This document shows positions 1 through 8,100 of a stretch of 60,919 nt of DNA, one piece after another. The translations under genes and the position numbers were made by a program. The stretch comes from Planctomycetota bacterium. Its GTDB lineage: Bacteria; Planctomycetota; UBA1135; GCA-002686595. The stretch is taken from the NCBI GenBank assembly GCA_020638875.1, contig JACKHS010000021.1, forward strand, positions 1 through 60,919, given 5' to 3'. The first letter of the stretch is position 1, and every line of letters starts with the position of its first letter. A model generated the notes under the pieces. It made no database searches, was not told where the DNA came from, and saw nothing but the letters and a program-made list of their open reading frames with translations.

Positions 1-505
1 GCACCAGCGCCACGACGAGCGCGCCGAGCGCCAGCGCGAGCGCGGGCGGCCACAGCCACGCGAGCCCGCCGCGGTACTGCGCGCGCCAGCTCAGCGTCTC
101 GAGCGCGCGCGCTCCGAGCCCGCTCGCGACGCACGCGACCGCGATCGCGAACCAAGGCGCGCGCTGCAAGCGGCGGTAGGCCGAGAAGGCGAGCAGCCCG
201 AGCGCGAAGACCTCGAGCGGCGCGAGCACCAGCAGCGGCAGCAAGGGATGCGCCGCCGCCCCGAACAGCCCGTAGGGCTCGGCGTGCGGCACGACCGCCG
301 CCTGCCGGTACCACACGCCCAGGACGCCCCACCCCTGCGCCGCGACCAGCCCGAACGCGAGCGCGAGCTGCTTCGCGAAGAACGCCGTGCCGAACGGCGC
401 GAGGAGCGGCCGCGCCGGCGGCGCGTACGGCGCCTCGCACCAGCGGCGGCCGAGCGCCGAGCTCGCCGGCGTCGCGCGCGGCGCGGAGTCGGCGGACGCG
501 CTCAC
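1..505 (-). CDS. Partial polytopic membrane protein, function unknown (3' end missing)
   Basis: The frame is open from a GTG at 505 to the left edge, giving 168 residues without a stop, so the C-terminus lies outside the window. GTG is chosen because GGAGGAGGG stands a few bases upstream, a strong ribosome binding site. After about 35 polar N-terminal residues there are roughly four hydrophobic segments, near residues 43-65, 85-110, 115-132 and 148-168, rich in Ala, Leu, Val and Trp. The protein is therefore most likely an inner-membrane protein. No motif ties it to a known enzyme or transporter family. The next gene on the same strand ends 133 bases upstream, so the two could be co-transcribed. 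I do not recognise the family. Confidence 0.6.
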   Translation of the reverse strand, partial: MSASADSAPRATPASSALGRRWCEAPYAPPARPLLAPFGTAFFAKQLALAFGLVAAQGWGVLGVWYRQAAVVPHAEPYGLFGAAAHPLLPLLVLAPLEVFALGLLAFSAYRRLQRAPWFAIAVACVASGLGARALETLSWRAQYRGGLAWLWPPALALALGALVVALV

Positions 506-638
506 GCGCTCGCCCTCCTCCACGACTGCGCGACGCAGCCGGAACGGCGCGGATGCGAGCTGCGACGGGGTCCACCCATGCGCCCAGCGTCCCCCGGATC
601 GCGCCGGCGCGCAAGCGCTCGTCGCTGCGGGTCCGCGC

Positions 639-1262
639 TCAACTCTCCCGCCGTTCCGCGAGGTAGAGCCCCTGGGCGGCGAGCTCGTCGCGCACGTCCC
701 AGATCGTCGGGCGCGCTTCGGTCAGGACGCGGCGTATGCCTGGGCGCTCGGGCGAGATGCTGTGCCACACGGTCCGCAGCGGCCGCGCCTCCTCGAAGCC
801 GAGCTCGGCCAGCGCGGCGCGGTACTTGGCCGGGTCGTCGGCGTAGAGGTACACGAGCTTGTAGGGGCCGACGAAGACCTCGTCGGTGCCCCCGTGCGCG
901 CCGTAGCCGAAGTTCACGCCACCGTCGTTCACGAACAGCTCGGCGTGGGGCTCGACGAGCTCGAGCAGCCGCGCGTGGTCGATGCCGTCGAGGTAGTGCA
1001 CGTCCTTGTGGAACGGCGCGTCGGGCGCGGTGCGCAGCGCGCGCTCCTCGGCCTCGTCCGTGCCGTGCTCGAGCAGCAGGAACGCGGGCTCGCGCACCTC
1101 GGCCGACAGCCGCCGGAACACGGGCCACAGACGTTCCGCCGAGACGTTGACGGTGAAGACGGTGTGGCCCGCAGCGGTGAGCTCCGCGCCGTACCCCTCG
1201 CGGACCCCGCTCAGGTCCGCGACGTGGACCCCGCGCGCCAGGCGGAAGGTCGTCTCGCTCAT
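639..1262 (-). CDS. Conserved-looking hypothetical protein, 207 aa
   Basis: A soluble protein of about 207 residues starting MSETTFRLARG and ending LAERRES. It has no signal peptide or membrane segment. Blocks such as NVSAERLWPVFRRL, FHKDVHYLDGID, FVNDGGVNFGYG and DEVFVGPYKLVYLY look like a folded alpha/beta domain with conserved aromatic and acidic residues, but I cannot name the family. The ATG at 1262 is preferred over an in-frame upstream codon because the first nine residues and the roughly 40 bases before it are repeated almost exactly ahead of the next gene upstream (see the short reading frame ending at 2690). Single-domain size and lack of motifs leave the function open; an immunity-type protein is one possibility but only a guess. 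Confidence 0.6.
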   Translation of the reverse strand: MSETTFRLARGVHVADLSGVREGYGAELTAAGHTVFTVNVSAERLWPVFRRLSAEVREPAFLLLEHGTDEAEERALRTAPDAPFHKDVHYLDGIDHARLLELVEPHAELFVNDGGVNFGYGAHGGTDEVFVGPYKLVYLYADDPAKYRAALAELGFEEARPLRTVWHSISPERPGIRRVLTEARPTIWDVRDELAAQGLYLAERRES

Positions 1263-1317
1263 GCGTGCCGCTCCATGCCGCTCAGGATGCCGCCCCGAGG
1301 GCGCGCGCACCAGACCG

Positions 1318-2640
1318 TCAGCCGTCCGCTTCCGAACGTCGCTGCGACCGGGCCAGCTCGCGCACCGCCTCGAAGCTGTCGTCCTCCATCTCCTCGATCA
1401 ACCAATCGATGAGCCCGCCGTGGTTCGCCAGAAGCTCGAGCACGTCCCGGCGACAGGTACCGCAGCTCCCCACCTCGTAGGCCTGGAGCAGGAGCGCGCG
1501 GCAGGTCTCGTCAGCGTGGCCCCGGAGGACCTCGACGAGATCGGTGACGACGAGGTGGACGACGCCCGGCCTCCGCGAGCGTGCGAGCAGCTCTGTCAAG
1601 CGCTCGGCGTCGCCCGGCGCGTAGTTCGAGAGGAGCAGGATCACGTGCTCCTCGGGACGCGCATCGTGCTCGAAGGCCTCCAGCGCGAGGCGTCGCACGC
1701 GCGGGTCCTCGAAGAAGCGCAGTGCCCGCAACGCGAAGAAGCGCCGCTCGTCGCGCGCGTCCAGGGACGTCGCCAGCCGCAGGAGCGCGGCGGGATCGCG
1801 CGGGTAACGCCGCACCGTGAACAGGCGCAGCAAGCTGCGCTGCCGATCGGGGACCGACTCCCGCTCGAGGTCGTCCGCGAGACGCGCCAGGTCGGCCTCG
1901 TCGAGCTGCTCCAACAACCGCTGCACGCCCGGCACGCTGCGACCTCGGTCGATCCAGCGGCGTACCTCGGCGTAGTCGAAGGGCCGCTCGACGCGACGGG
2001 GCCGCTCCCGGAGGCGCTCGCGATGCGCGTCGACGCGCTCCAGGTAGGCCCGGATGGGCTCGTCGCTCGCGGCGAGCGCGCGCAGGTGGGCCTCGACGTC
2101 GACACCGGCGAAGCGCGCTCTGGCCTGCTGCAGCAGCGAGTCGTCCTCGTCCGCGGCGAGCGCGGCTCCGCGCACCTGCGCCGCGAGCTCGAGCCCCGCG
2201 AGGCCCTCCACCTCCAGCAAGGCCTCGATCCCCCACGAACCGCAGCCCGCCGAAGCGCCCGCGCGGAAGCGCGCGAGCAGCGCCTCGCGCGCCGCGCCGT
2301 CCCCGCGCCGCGCGTCGATCGCGGCGAGCGCGTAGAGCTGGTCCAGCGCCCAGCAGTCCTCGTGCTCGGCCAGCAACGCGTCACGCACGCGCGCGCGGAT
2401 CCACGCGGGGCGGCGCGACGCGTCGATCAGGCGCGCGAGGTACTCCGCGCGATGGCCCTCGACCTGCGGGTCGTACGCCTGCGGTCGCGCGCACGCGCGC
2501 AGGAGCTCGAGGCCGAAGTCGAGCTCGGGGTGCTCCTGCTGCAGCCGGAACGCACGCCCGATCCCCGCGCGCAGCGCGCGACGGAATGCGCGATGGACGG
2601 CTCCGGGTTCGTCGGGCACGACGGGGCGCGGCTCGTTCAC
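1318..2640 (-). CDS. Arg/Leu/Ala-rich helical-repeat protein, HEAT-like
   Basis: About 440 residues, almost entirely helical in composition, with recurring pairs of amphipathic helices such as ALLRLATSLDARDERRFFALRALRF and RLALEAFEHDARPEEHVILLL, typical of HEAT or Armadillo-like solenoids used for protein-protein contacts. Cysteines in SCGTCRRD near the C-terminus could bind a metal, but only two are close together. There is no signal peptide, so it is probably cytoplasmic. GTG at 2640 is chosen as the start because its first bases overlap, as GTGA, the stop codon of a 17-codon upstream reading frame that carries a copy of the neighbouring gene's N-terminus. An in-frame ATG-type start at 2664 is the alternative. 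It lies 55 bases upstream of the previous gene on the same strand and is probably in one operon with it. Confidence 0.6.
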   Translation of the reverse strand: MNEPRPVVPDEPGAVHRAFRRALRAGIGRAFRLQQEHPELDFGLELLRACARPQAYDPQVEGHRAEYLARLIDASRRPAWIRARVRDALLAEHEDCWALDQLYALAAIDARRGDGAAREALLARFRAGASAGCGSWGIEALLEVEGLAGLELAAQVRGAALAADEDDSLLQQARARFAGVDVEAHLRALAASDEPIRAYLERVDAHRERLRERPRRVERPFDYAEVRRWIDRGRSVPGVQRLLEQLDEADLARLADDLERESVPDRQRSLLRLFTVRRYPRDPAALLRLATSLDARDERRFFALRALRFFEDPRVRRLALEAFEHDARPEEHVILLLSNYAPGDAERLTELLARSRRPGVVHLVVTDLVEVLRGHADETCRALLLQAYEVGSCGTCRRDVLELLANHGGLIDWLIEEMEDDSFEAVRELARSQRRSEADG

Positions 2641-2690
2641 GCGCGGACCTCGCGCATCGCGCACGCCAGACGGAAGCTCGGCTCGCTCAT
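2637..2690 (-). other. 17-codon leader reading frame, duplicated gene start
   Basis: ATG at 2690 opens a 17-residue frame beginning MSEPSFRLA whose TGA overlaps the GTG start of the downstream helical-repeat gene. Its first nine residues match MSETTFRLA at the start of the gene at 1262, and the roughly 40 bases before both ATGs are also nearly identical (both contain a CATC-TGAGCG-CATGGAGCG block). This is either a remnant of a tandem duplication or a short leader peptide that couples translation to the next gene. The similarity is visible directly; the role is inference. Confidence 0.45.
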
Positions 2691-2748
2691 GCGTCTCGCT
2701 CCATGTCGCTCAAGATGCCGCGCGTGCGGGGCTGCGTCACTCGTGCAC

Positions 2749-2905
2749 CTACGCCCAGTCGCCGATGCGCTCGAGCCGGCCGCTGTAGCCGCGCTCGAGC
2801 GTCACGCCGCGCATGTAGGTCTCCTGGCCCATGCGGCGCCAGTCGTCGGGTGCGGGACGAAGACTGACGCTGAAGTCGAGCGTCGTGGCAGCGCGAATCG
2901 CGAAC
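2749..2905 (-). pseudogene. Possible C-terminal gene remnant
   Basis: An open stretch without its own good start encodes a protein-like tail containing DFSVSLRPAPDDWRRMG, ETYMRGVTLERGY and RLERIGDWA before TAG at 2749. The balanced composition (Tyr, Thr, Ile, Asp) differs from the Arg/Ala-rich translations of shadow frames in this DNA, which suggests real coding ancestry. An internal ATG at 2832 would give only 27 residues. It sits between two minus-strand genes and may be the broken 3' part of the gene whose start survives at 2690. Weakly supported. Confidence 0.25.
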
Positions 2906-2911
2906 GAACGC

Positions 2912-3136
2912 TCAGGCGCGCTCCGCCGGCGAGGCCTTGGCGTCCATCGCCGCCTGGACGAGCTTGGCCGCGAGCTGCTCGGGGTCGACCTCGATGCTCA
3001 GGCCGTCGTTCTTGCCCGTCTTACCCGGGGCGTGGATCCAGAGGTAGGCCCTGCCCTCGCGGATCTCTAGCTCCAGAACGCGGTCGACCTTGCCCTTGCC
3101 ACTCTTGCCCTCGCTCTCGCCCTCGATCGTGATCAC
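2912..3136 (-). CDS. Small acidic/basic protein of unknown function, 74 aa
   Basis: A 74-residue protein read from GTG at 3136, preceded by CGGAGGATGAGGCC, a good ribosome binding site. The same context (GGAGGATGAG-CCGTGA) precedes the tex gene at 27421. The sequence starts VITIEGESEGKSGKGK, continues with a beta-rich centre (DRVLELEIREGRAYLWIHA) and ends in an amphipathic helix (PEQLAAKLVQAAMDAKA). It has no signal peptide, no cysteine and no recognisable motif. It could be a small nucleic-acid-binding or partner protein, but nothing proves it. Confidence 0.55.
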   Translation of the reverse strand: MITIEGESEGKSGKGKVDRVLELEIREGRAYLWIHAPGKTGKNDGLSIEVDPEQLAAKLVQAAMDAKASPAERA

Positions 3137-3216
3137 GGCCTCATCCTCCGTCGGCAGCTGATGTGGATCTCTCGACGGTCGAAGCCTACACGAAGGCCTC
3201 GAGACTTGCCCCTTCG

Positions 3217-3774
3217 TCACATTCGCGGGCTGTGCATCCGCTCGTCGTCGATCGACAGCTCGACGGAGGAGTGACGTCCTGGCGTGCTCTGTGGCGCGTC
3301 GTCGGCAGCTCCCGCGCTCTCCGCGCCGTCCGGCGCGTCCCCGCGCACACCCTCGACCTCGCGCCGCAGCGCGAGCATTCGCCGCGCGAGCGGGTGGAAG
3401 CGCTCGGGGTCGAGCGCGCGCAGGCGGCGCTTGCCGACGCGGTCGTCGAGCACGGCCAGGCTCTGCACGAGCGGGTCCGCGTCGGCGAGCGCCTCCTCGA
3501 TCGCGAGCTCGTGCACGAAGGCCCAGCACGCGGCGTAGGCGTCCTGGCGCGAGAGCAGCGCGTGGTCGGCCGGCAGCGACTCGGGCGCGCGCCGGCCGAG
3601 GCGCACGTCGCTCGCGAGGCGCGTGCAGAAGTTCGCGACCTCCGCGCCGTCGACGGTCAGCCACGCGCGCCCGCAGGTGCAGTTCCCGTAGCGCGTGCTG
3701 TGGATCGCCACGCGCTTCGCGACGCCGGGCGCGAAGCGCGCCTCGACGAGGGCCTTCAGCTTCGACCAGCGCAT
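3217..3774 (-). CDS. SF0329 family-like protein
   Basis: Roughly 185 residues starting MRWSKLKALVEARFAPGV. The N-terminal half carries the pattern I associate with the SF0329 family: a WSKLK start, then RVAIHSTRYG, then GRAWLTVDGAEVANFCT. Members are small cytoplasmic proteins of unknown biochemical role. The second half is helical (HALLSRQDAYAACWAFVHEL) and followed by a polar, probably disordered tail. The start could also be a few codons upstream at 3798. It lies directly downstream of the hicA-hicB-XRE cluster on the same strand, so it may belong to the same transcript. The family call rests on memory of the motif order. Confidence 0.6.
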   Translation of the reverse strand: MRWSKLKALVEARFAPGVAKRVAIHSTRYGNCTCGRAWLTVDGAEVANFCTRLASDVRLGRRAPESLPADHALLSRQDAYAACWAFVHELAIEEALADADPLVQSLAVLDDRVGKRRLRALDPERFHPLARRMLALRREVEGVRGDAPDGAESAGAADDAPQSTPGRHSSVELSIDDERMHSPRM

Positions 3775-3820
3775 GCGGCGGACGCGCGGCGCGCGCACGG
3801 CGTCGAGGTCTGCGCCCCGC

Positions 3821-4084
3821 TCACGCCACCGACTCCTCCTCGACGTCCCAGCCCGGGAAGATCAGCACGGCGGGGTGCACCTTCAGGGCGCGGGCGAGCT
3901 TCTTGGCGCGCTGCACGCCGAGCCCGGCGCGGTCGTTCTCGAGCGCGGACAGGGCGCTGCGCGAGAGCCGCGCGCGGCGGGACAGCTCGCGCTGCGTCAG
4001 CTCCTGGAACTCGCGCACGATGCGCACGGACTCGCCGACGGTGACGTCGACCGTCTTGCGGGCGCGTTCGTTGCTCTCGGTCAT
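3821..4084 (-). CDS. XRE-family helix-turn-helix protein, antitoxin-like
   Basis: An 87-residue DNA-binding protein. A classic Cro/C1-type helix-turn-helix spans about residues 21-72: EFQELTQRELSRRARLSRSALSALEND provides helices 1-3, with recognition-helix residues around SRSALSALE. A short hydrophobic C-terminus (HPAVLIFPGW) may form the dimer interface. It lies 30 bases downstream of hicB on the same strand. In hicAB loci the antitoxin often carries or is accompanied by a DNA-binding domain that autoregulates the operon; here HicB is a bare 70-residue form, so this separate protein plausibly supplies the repressor function. That role is inference from context. Confidence 0.75.
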   Translation of the reverse strand: MTESNERARKTVDVTVGESVRIVREFQELTQRELSRRARLSRSALSALENDRAGLGVQRAKKLARALKVHPAVLIFPGWDVEEESVA

Positions 4085-4114
4085 GACGTCCTCCCTCGTC
4101 GCTCTCCTCGTGGA

Positions 4115-4327
4115 TCAGGCCGGCAGCTCGACGTAGCTCGACGCCGTGCGCGGTTCGGGCAGCGCGAGCCCGTCGCGTTGCATCGCGTCGAGGTGCATCT
4201 CGAGCGCGCCGCGCATGCGCTCCTCGACCTCGTCGATCGTGGCGCCCGCGGCGACGCAGCCGTCGACGTCGGGACAGTAGGCGGAGTAGCCGGTGCCGGT
4301 GGTCTCGATCAGGATCAGGTACTTCAC
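4115..4327 (-). CDS. hicB: HicB-like antitoxin
   Basis: Seventy residues from GTG at 4327, whose bases overlap the hicA stop as GTGA. The sequence KYLILIETTGTGYSAYCPDV followed by GCVAAGATIDEVEERMRGAL and HLDAMQRDGLALPEPRT is the degenerate RNase H-like fold of HicB, including the DVDGC turn and the C-terminal GLALPEP strand typical of the family. HicB binds and neutralises the HicA mRNA interferase. The protein lacks a C-terminal DNA-binding extension; the XRE gene immediately downstream may stand in for it. The reading frame is intact even though hicA upstream is frameshifted. Confidence 0.8.
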   Translation of the reverse strand: MKYLILIETTGTGYSAYCPDVDGCVAAGATIDEVEERMRGALEMHLDAMQRDGLALPEPRTASSYVELPA

Positions 4328-4511
4328 GGCTTGCCCCTCGCTTGCTTCTGGATGCTCTTCCACGTGCCTCGTGCGAGCTCGTCGCTGTCGTTCCCGGCGA
4401 TCGTAACCTTGCCCTTCGGGTGGGGTGCTTGAACTGACGGTGGCTGCCTCGCTGGGCGACGAGCTGCCAGCCCTGGGCACGGATCCAGGCGATCGCGTCC
4501 TTGACCTTCAT
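4324..4511 (-). pseudogene. hicA: HicA-like mRNA interferase toxin, frameshifted
   Basis: The ATG at 4511 starts MKVKDAIAWIRAQGWQLVAQ, then RGSHRQFKHPT, the double-stranded-RNA-binding fold of HicA with the catalytic His in GSHRQFKHP. Just after KHPT the frame breaks: the sequence ACCCGAAGGGC around 4418-4424 needs one more C to continue as PKGKVTIAGN and then DELARGTWKSIQKQARGKP, the expected C-terminal half, which ends in a TGA overlapping the hicB start. So a single C is missing from a short C run. Either the toxin is inactivated while the antitoxin is kept, or this is an assembly error. The catalytic histidine lies before the break. Confidence 0.75.
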
Positions 4512-5110
4512 GTTGCGGGGGCGAGGGGTGCTGGCGCGCCAGTCCGGGCGCTCACCGACTCGCCGACTCGCGCCACACCCCGGCGGTCACGCGCCCCGCG
4601 CCGCCCGTCCTTCTCGCCCGCGCCTCCCCACCCCCGCGTCCCACCCCCATCCCCGCCCGCCGCAACCACTTGGGCGCGGCCGCGCAGCTTCCGCGGGGTT
4701 CGGGCTGGACGATGATTAGGGATCTGTTAGGGTCTGCCTCGGAGTCGCCCCGAACCCCTGCTCGATTCGTCGTCAGCGCCCAATCCCACCGGCGGGCGGG
4801 CGGGGGCCGGGGGGTCTCCTTCCGAAGGCTCCGCGCGGTCGTCCTGGCAGGGACGGCGCCCCGGTCGGTCCGCCCCACGGTCGACCGGGCGCCGGAACGG
4901 CAGGCCACGAACGTCGCGACCCACCCGGGCATCGCAACACCGAAAGCGCGGCGCGCGCGGTCGGACGGCGGCGCGGAGCGGACGGAGGGACCGGGCGCGC
5001 GACAGGAATCCACCCCGCGGGGCCGCACGGCGGCGCCGCACGCCCCGCCGCACCCGCGGCGCGCCCGACCTCGACCCTCCCCCGCCGACCGCCGCCTCCG
5101 GAGCTCCACG
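4512..5110. other. 600-bp intergenic region between hicA and dnaE
   Basis: No convincing gene. The stretch separates divergent genes and so should hold both promoters. The only AT-richer patch is near 4710-4735, where TTAGGG occurs twice 11 bases apart (ATTAGGGATC and GTTAGGGTCT); either could contribute a -10-like element on the plus strand. A G-rich run lies near 4791-4820. An open frame runs through from 4670 into dnaE, but its translation is Arg/Pro-rich without protein-like composition, so I take it as read-through of GC-rich DNA. Confidence 0.4.
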
Positions 5111-8100
5111 GTGTACGTCCCCCTTCGCGTCCACGGTTTCCACTCGCTGCTCACGGGCGTCGACGCGCCCGCGGTCCTGCTCGAGCGCGCGCGCGAGCTC
5201 GGCCTGTGCGCCCTCGCGCTGACCGACGTCGACAGCACGGCGGGCTGGGTGGACTTCCTGAAGGCGGCGCGACGCGACGACGGCCACGACGCGGTGCGGC
5301 CGATCCTGGGCGCCGAGCTCAGCGACGCGCGCTGCGACCTCTCCGGCGCGCGGCTCGACGAGGAGCACGCCGGCCGCGTCATCGCGCTGGTCGAGAGCGA
5401 GCGCGGCCTCGCCAACCTGAACAAGCTCGTCTCCGCGCGCCAGCTTGGCCGCGACCCCGGCCGGCACGGCGCCGACCTCGGCACGCCGCGCGAGGACTTC
5501 GACCTCGTGCAGGCGCTCGTCGAGCACCAGGAGGGCCTGATCTACCTCGTCGACCACCCGCGGCTCCTGCTCGGGCTGATGGGGCGCGTGCCGGCGAGCC
5601 AGGTGCTCGCGGCGATCGCGCCGGCCGGGCTGCGGCGGCCCGGCGAGGGGCGGCGCGCCCGGCACGGGGAGGTGCGCAATACCCATCTAGCGCGCGTGAC
5701 GCGCGACACTCACTCGGCGCGCGTGACGCGCGACACTCATCCAGCGCGCGAGACGCGCGACACCCGCGACGCCAACGCCGCGAGTGGAACGCGCGACGAC
5801 CGCGCGCCGCACGACGGCGACGCGCCGCTGCCGCCCACGCTCGCGGACGCGCTCGAGCCGCCCAAGACGCCGCCGCCGGCGCGCGCGGTGCCGGCCGAGA
5901 CGCTGCTCGAGGCCGCGCGCGCCACGGGCTTCGGCGTCGTCGCCGTGCCCGACGTCTACTACGCCGGCCCGGGCGGGGCCGAGGACCACCGCCTGCGCGT
6001 GGCGATCAAGCACAACGCGCTGCTCGACGACCTGCCGGAGGCGTGGCTCGCCGAGGGGCCGGCGCACCTCTTGACCGGGCGCGAGGTCTGCGCGCTCTAC
6101 GCCGACCTCGACGACGTCCCCGGCCCGTGGGGCGCCGCCGCGCCGCCCGGCGTGCCGGCGATGGTGGCGCGCACCGTCGAGGTCGCCGCACGCTGCGCGT
6201 ACGTGCCGCCGCTCGACCGCGTGCTCTTCCCCAAGGTCGAGCTCGCGCCGGGCGAGAGCGCCTACTCGAAGCTCTGCGCGCTCGCCTTCGAGGGCGCGAC
6301 GCGGCGCTACCAGCCGCTGCGGCCCGAGGTCGTGCGGCGCCTCGACTACGAGCTCGCCACCATCGACCAGCTCGGCTTCGCCGACTACTTCCTGCTCGTC
6401 GATCGCATCGCGCAGTACGCGCGCGACGAGGCCATCCCCTGCGTGGGCCGCGGCTCGGCGGCCGACAGCCTCGTCGCCTACTGCCTCGGGCTGACCGACG
6501 CGGACCCCTTCCGCTACCACCTGATCTTCGAGCGCTTCCTCAACCCCGCGCGCAGCGACCGGCCGGACATCGACCTCGACTTCTGCTGGCGGCGGCGCGA
6601 CGAGGTGACGAGCCACGTGTACGAGCTCTTCGGGCCTGAGCGCACGGCGATGATCTCGACGCTGAACTGCTTCGGGCTGCGCGCGGCCTTCCGCGAGACG
6701 GCGCTGGCGCACGGCTTCCCGCCGGCGGTGGTGAACCGCTGGTCGAAGGTGCTCCCCCACTATGCCCCCAGCGGCGCCGGCGCGGCCTTCGACGGCAGCA
6801 CGGCGGTCGACGAGGACGACGCGGACGCGCGCGAGCTCGTCGACGAGCTCGAGCCCGTGAACGACGCCGCGCTCGCGCCCGGCGGCGCGACCGGCCTCAC
6901 GAACCAGGCGCGCCTCGCCGTCGAGCGCGAGCGCGCCGCACGCCGCGCGGGCGAAGGACCCGACGACCCCATCGCGCGCGCCTTCCGCTCGACGCCCGAG
7001 GCGCGCGAGTTCCCCGTCCACGACGAGCGCTGGCGGCGCGTGCTGCGCCACGCGAGCGCGCTGCTCGACGCGCCGCGTCACTTCGGCCTGCACCCCGGCG
7101 GCGTCGTCGTCGCGCCCGGGCCGATCACCGACTACGTCGCCTGCCAGCGCGCGGCGAAGGGCGTCGTCGTCACGCAGTTCGACAAGAACGGCGTCGAGGC
7201 GATCGGCCTGGTGAAGATGGACCTGCTCGGCAACCGCGCGCTGACCGTGCTCGACGACTGCGTGCGCGCGCTGCGCGCGGGCGGCGTCGAGGTCGACCTC
7301 GCCGCGCTGCCCGAGGACGACGCCGCGACCGGCGACACGCTCGCCGAGGGCCGCTCGCTCGCGTGCTTCCAGGTCGAGTCGCCGGGCATGCGCCACCTCC
7401 TGCAGCAGACCGGCGCGCGCGACATGGACGCGGTCATCCAGGCCGTCGCGCTGATCCGCCCCGGGCCCGCGGGCTCAGGGATGAAGGACGCCTACGTGCG
7501 CCGCTTCCGCGGCCTCGAGCCGCCCGCGCCGCCGCACCCGCGGCTGACCGAGACCTTGTGGGACACGCAGGGCGTGATGCTCTACCAGGAGGACGTGATG
7601 CGCGTCGCGCAGGCGCTCGCGGGCATGGAGCTCGCCGAGGCCGACCTCCTGCGCCGCGCGCTGCAGAAGCGCCGCAGCGAGGAGCTCGCGCCGCTCGCGC
7701 TGCGCTTCCGCACCGGCTGCGAGGAGCAAGGCGTCGCGCGCGCCGACGCCGAGCGCGTGTGGGAGCTCGTCGCCAACTTCGCGTCCTTCGGCTTCTGCAA
7801 GGCGCACGCGGTGACCTACGGCCGCATCGCCTACCGCGCGGTGTGGCTCAAGACGCACCACCCCGCGGCGTACCTCGTCGCCTTCCTCAACAGCCACACC
7901 GGCTACTACAAGCCGCGCGTCTACGTGGAGGAGGCGCGGCGCCTGGGCGTCGCGATCCTGCCGCCGGACGTGAACAAGAGCGCGGTCGAGGTCGCGCTCG
8001 AGTGGCTCGGCGGCGACGGGCCGCGCGACGACGCCGGCGCGCCCGCGCTGCGCCTCGGCCTCGGCACGATCAAGGGCCTCTCGCAGCGCCTGCTCGAGCG

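Noticed and set aside
4418..4424. Programmed frameshift in hicA
   Set aside because: There is no slippery heptamer or downstream structure; a single-base loss in a C run is simpler.
4670..5110. N-terminal extension of the DnaE-like protein by 147 residues
   Set aside because: The extension is Arg/Pro/Gly-rich without protein-like pattern, and the PHP domain begins directly after the GTG at 5111, which has GGAG upstream.
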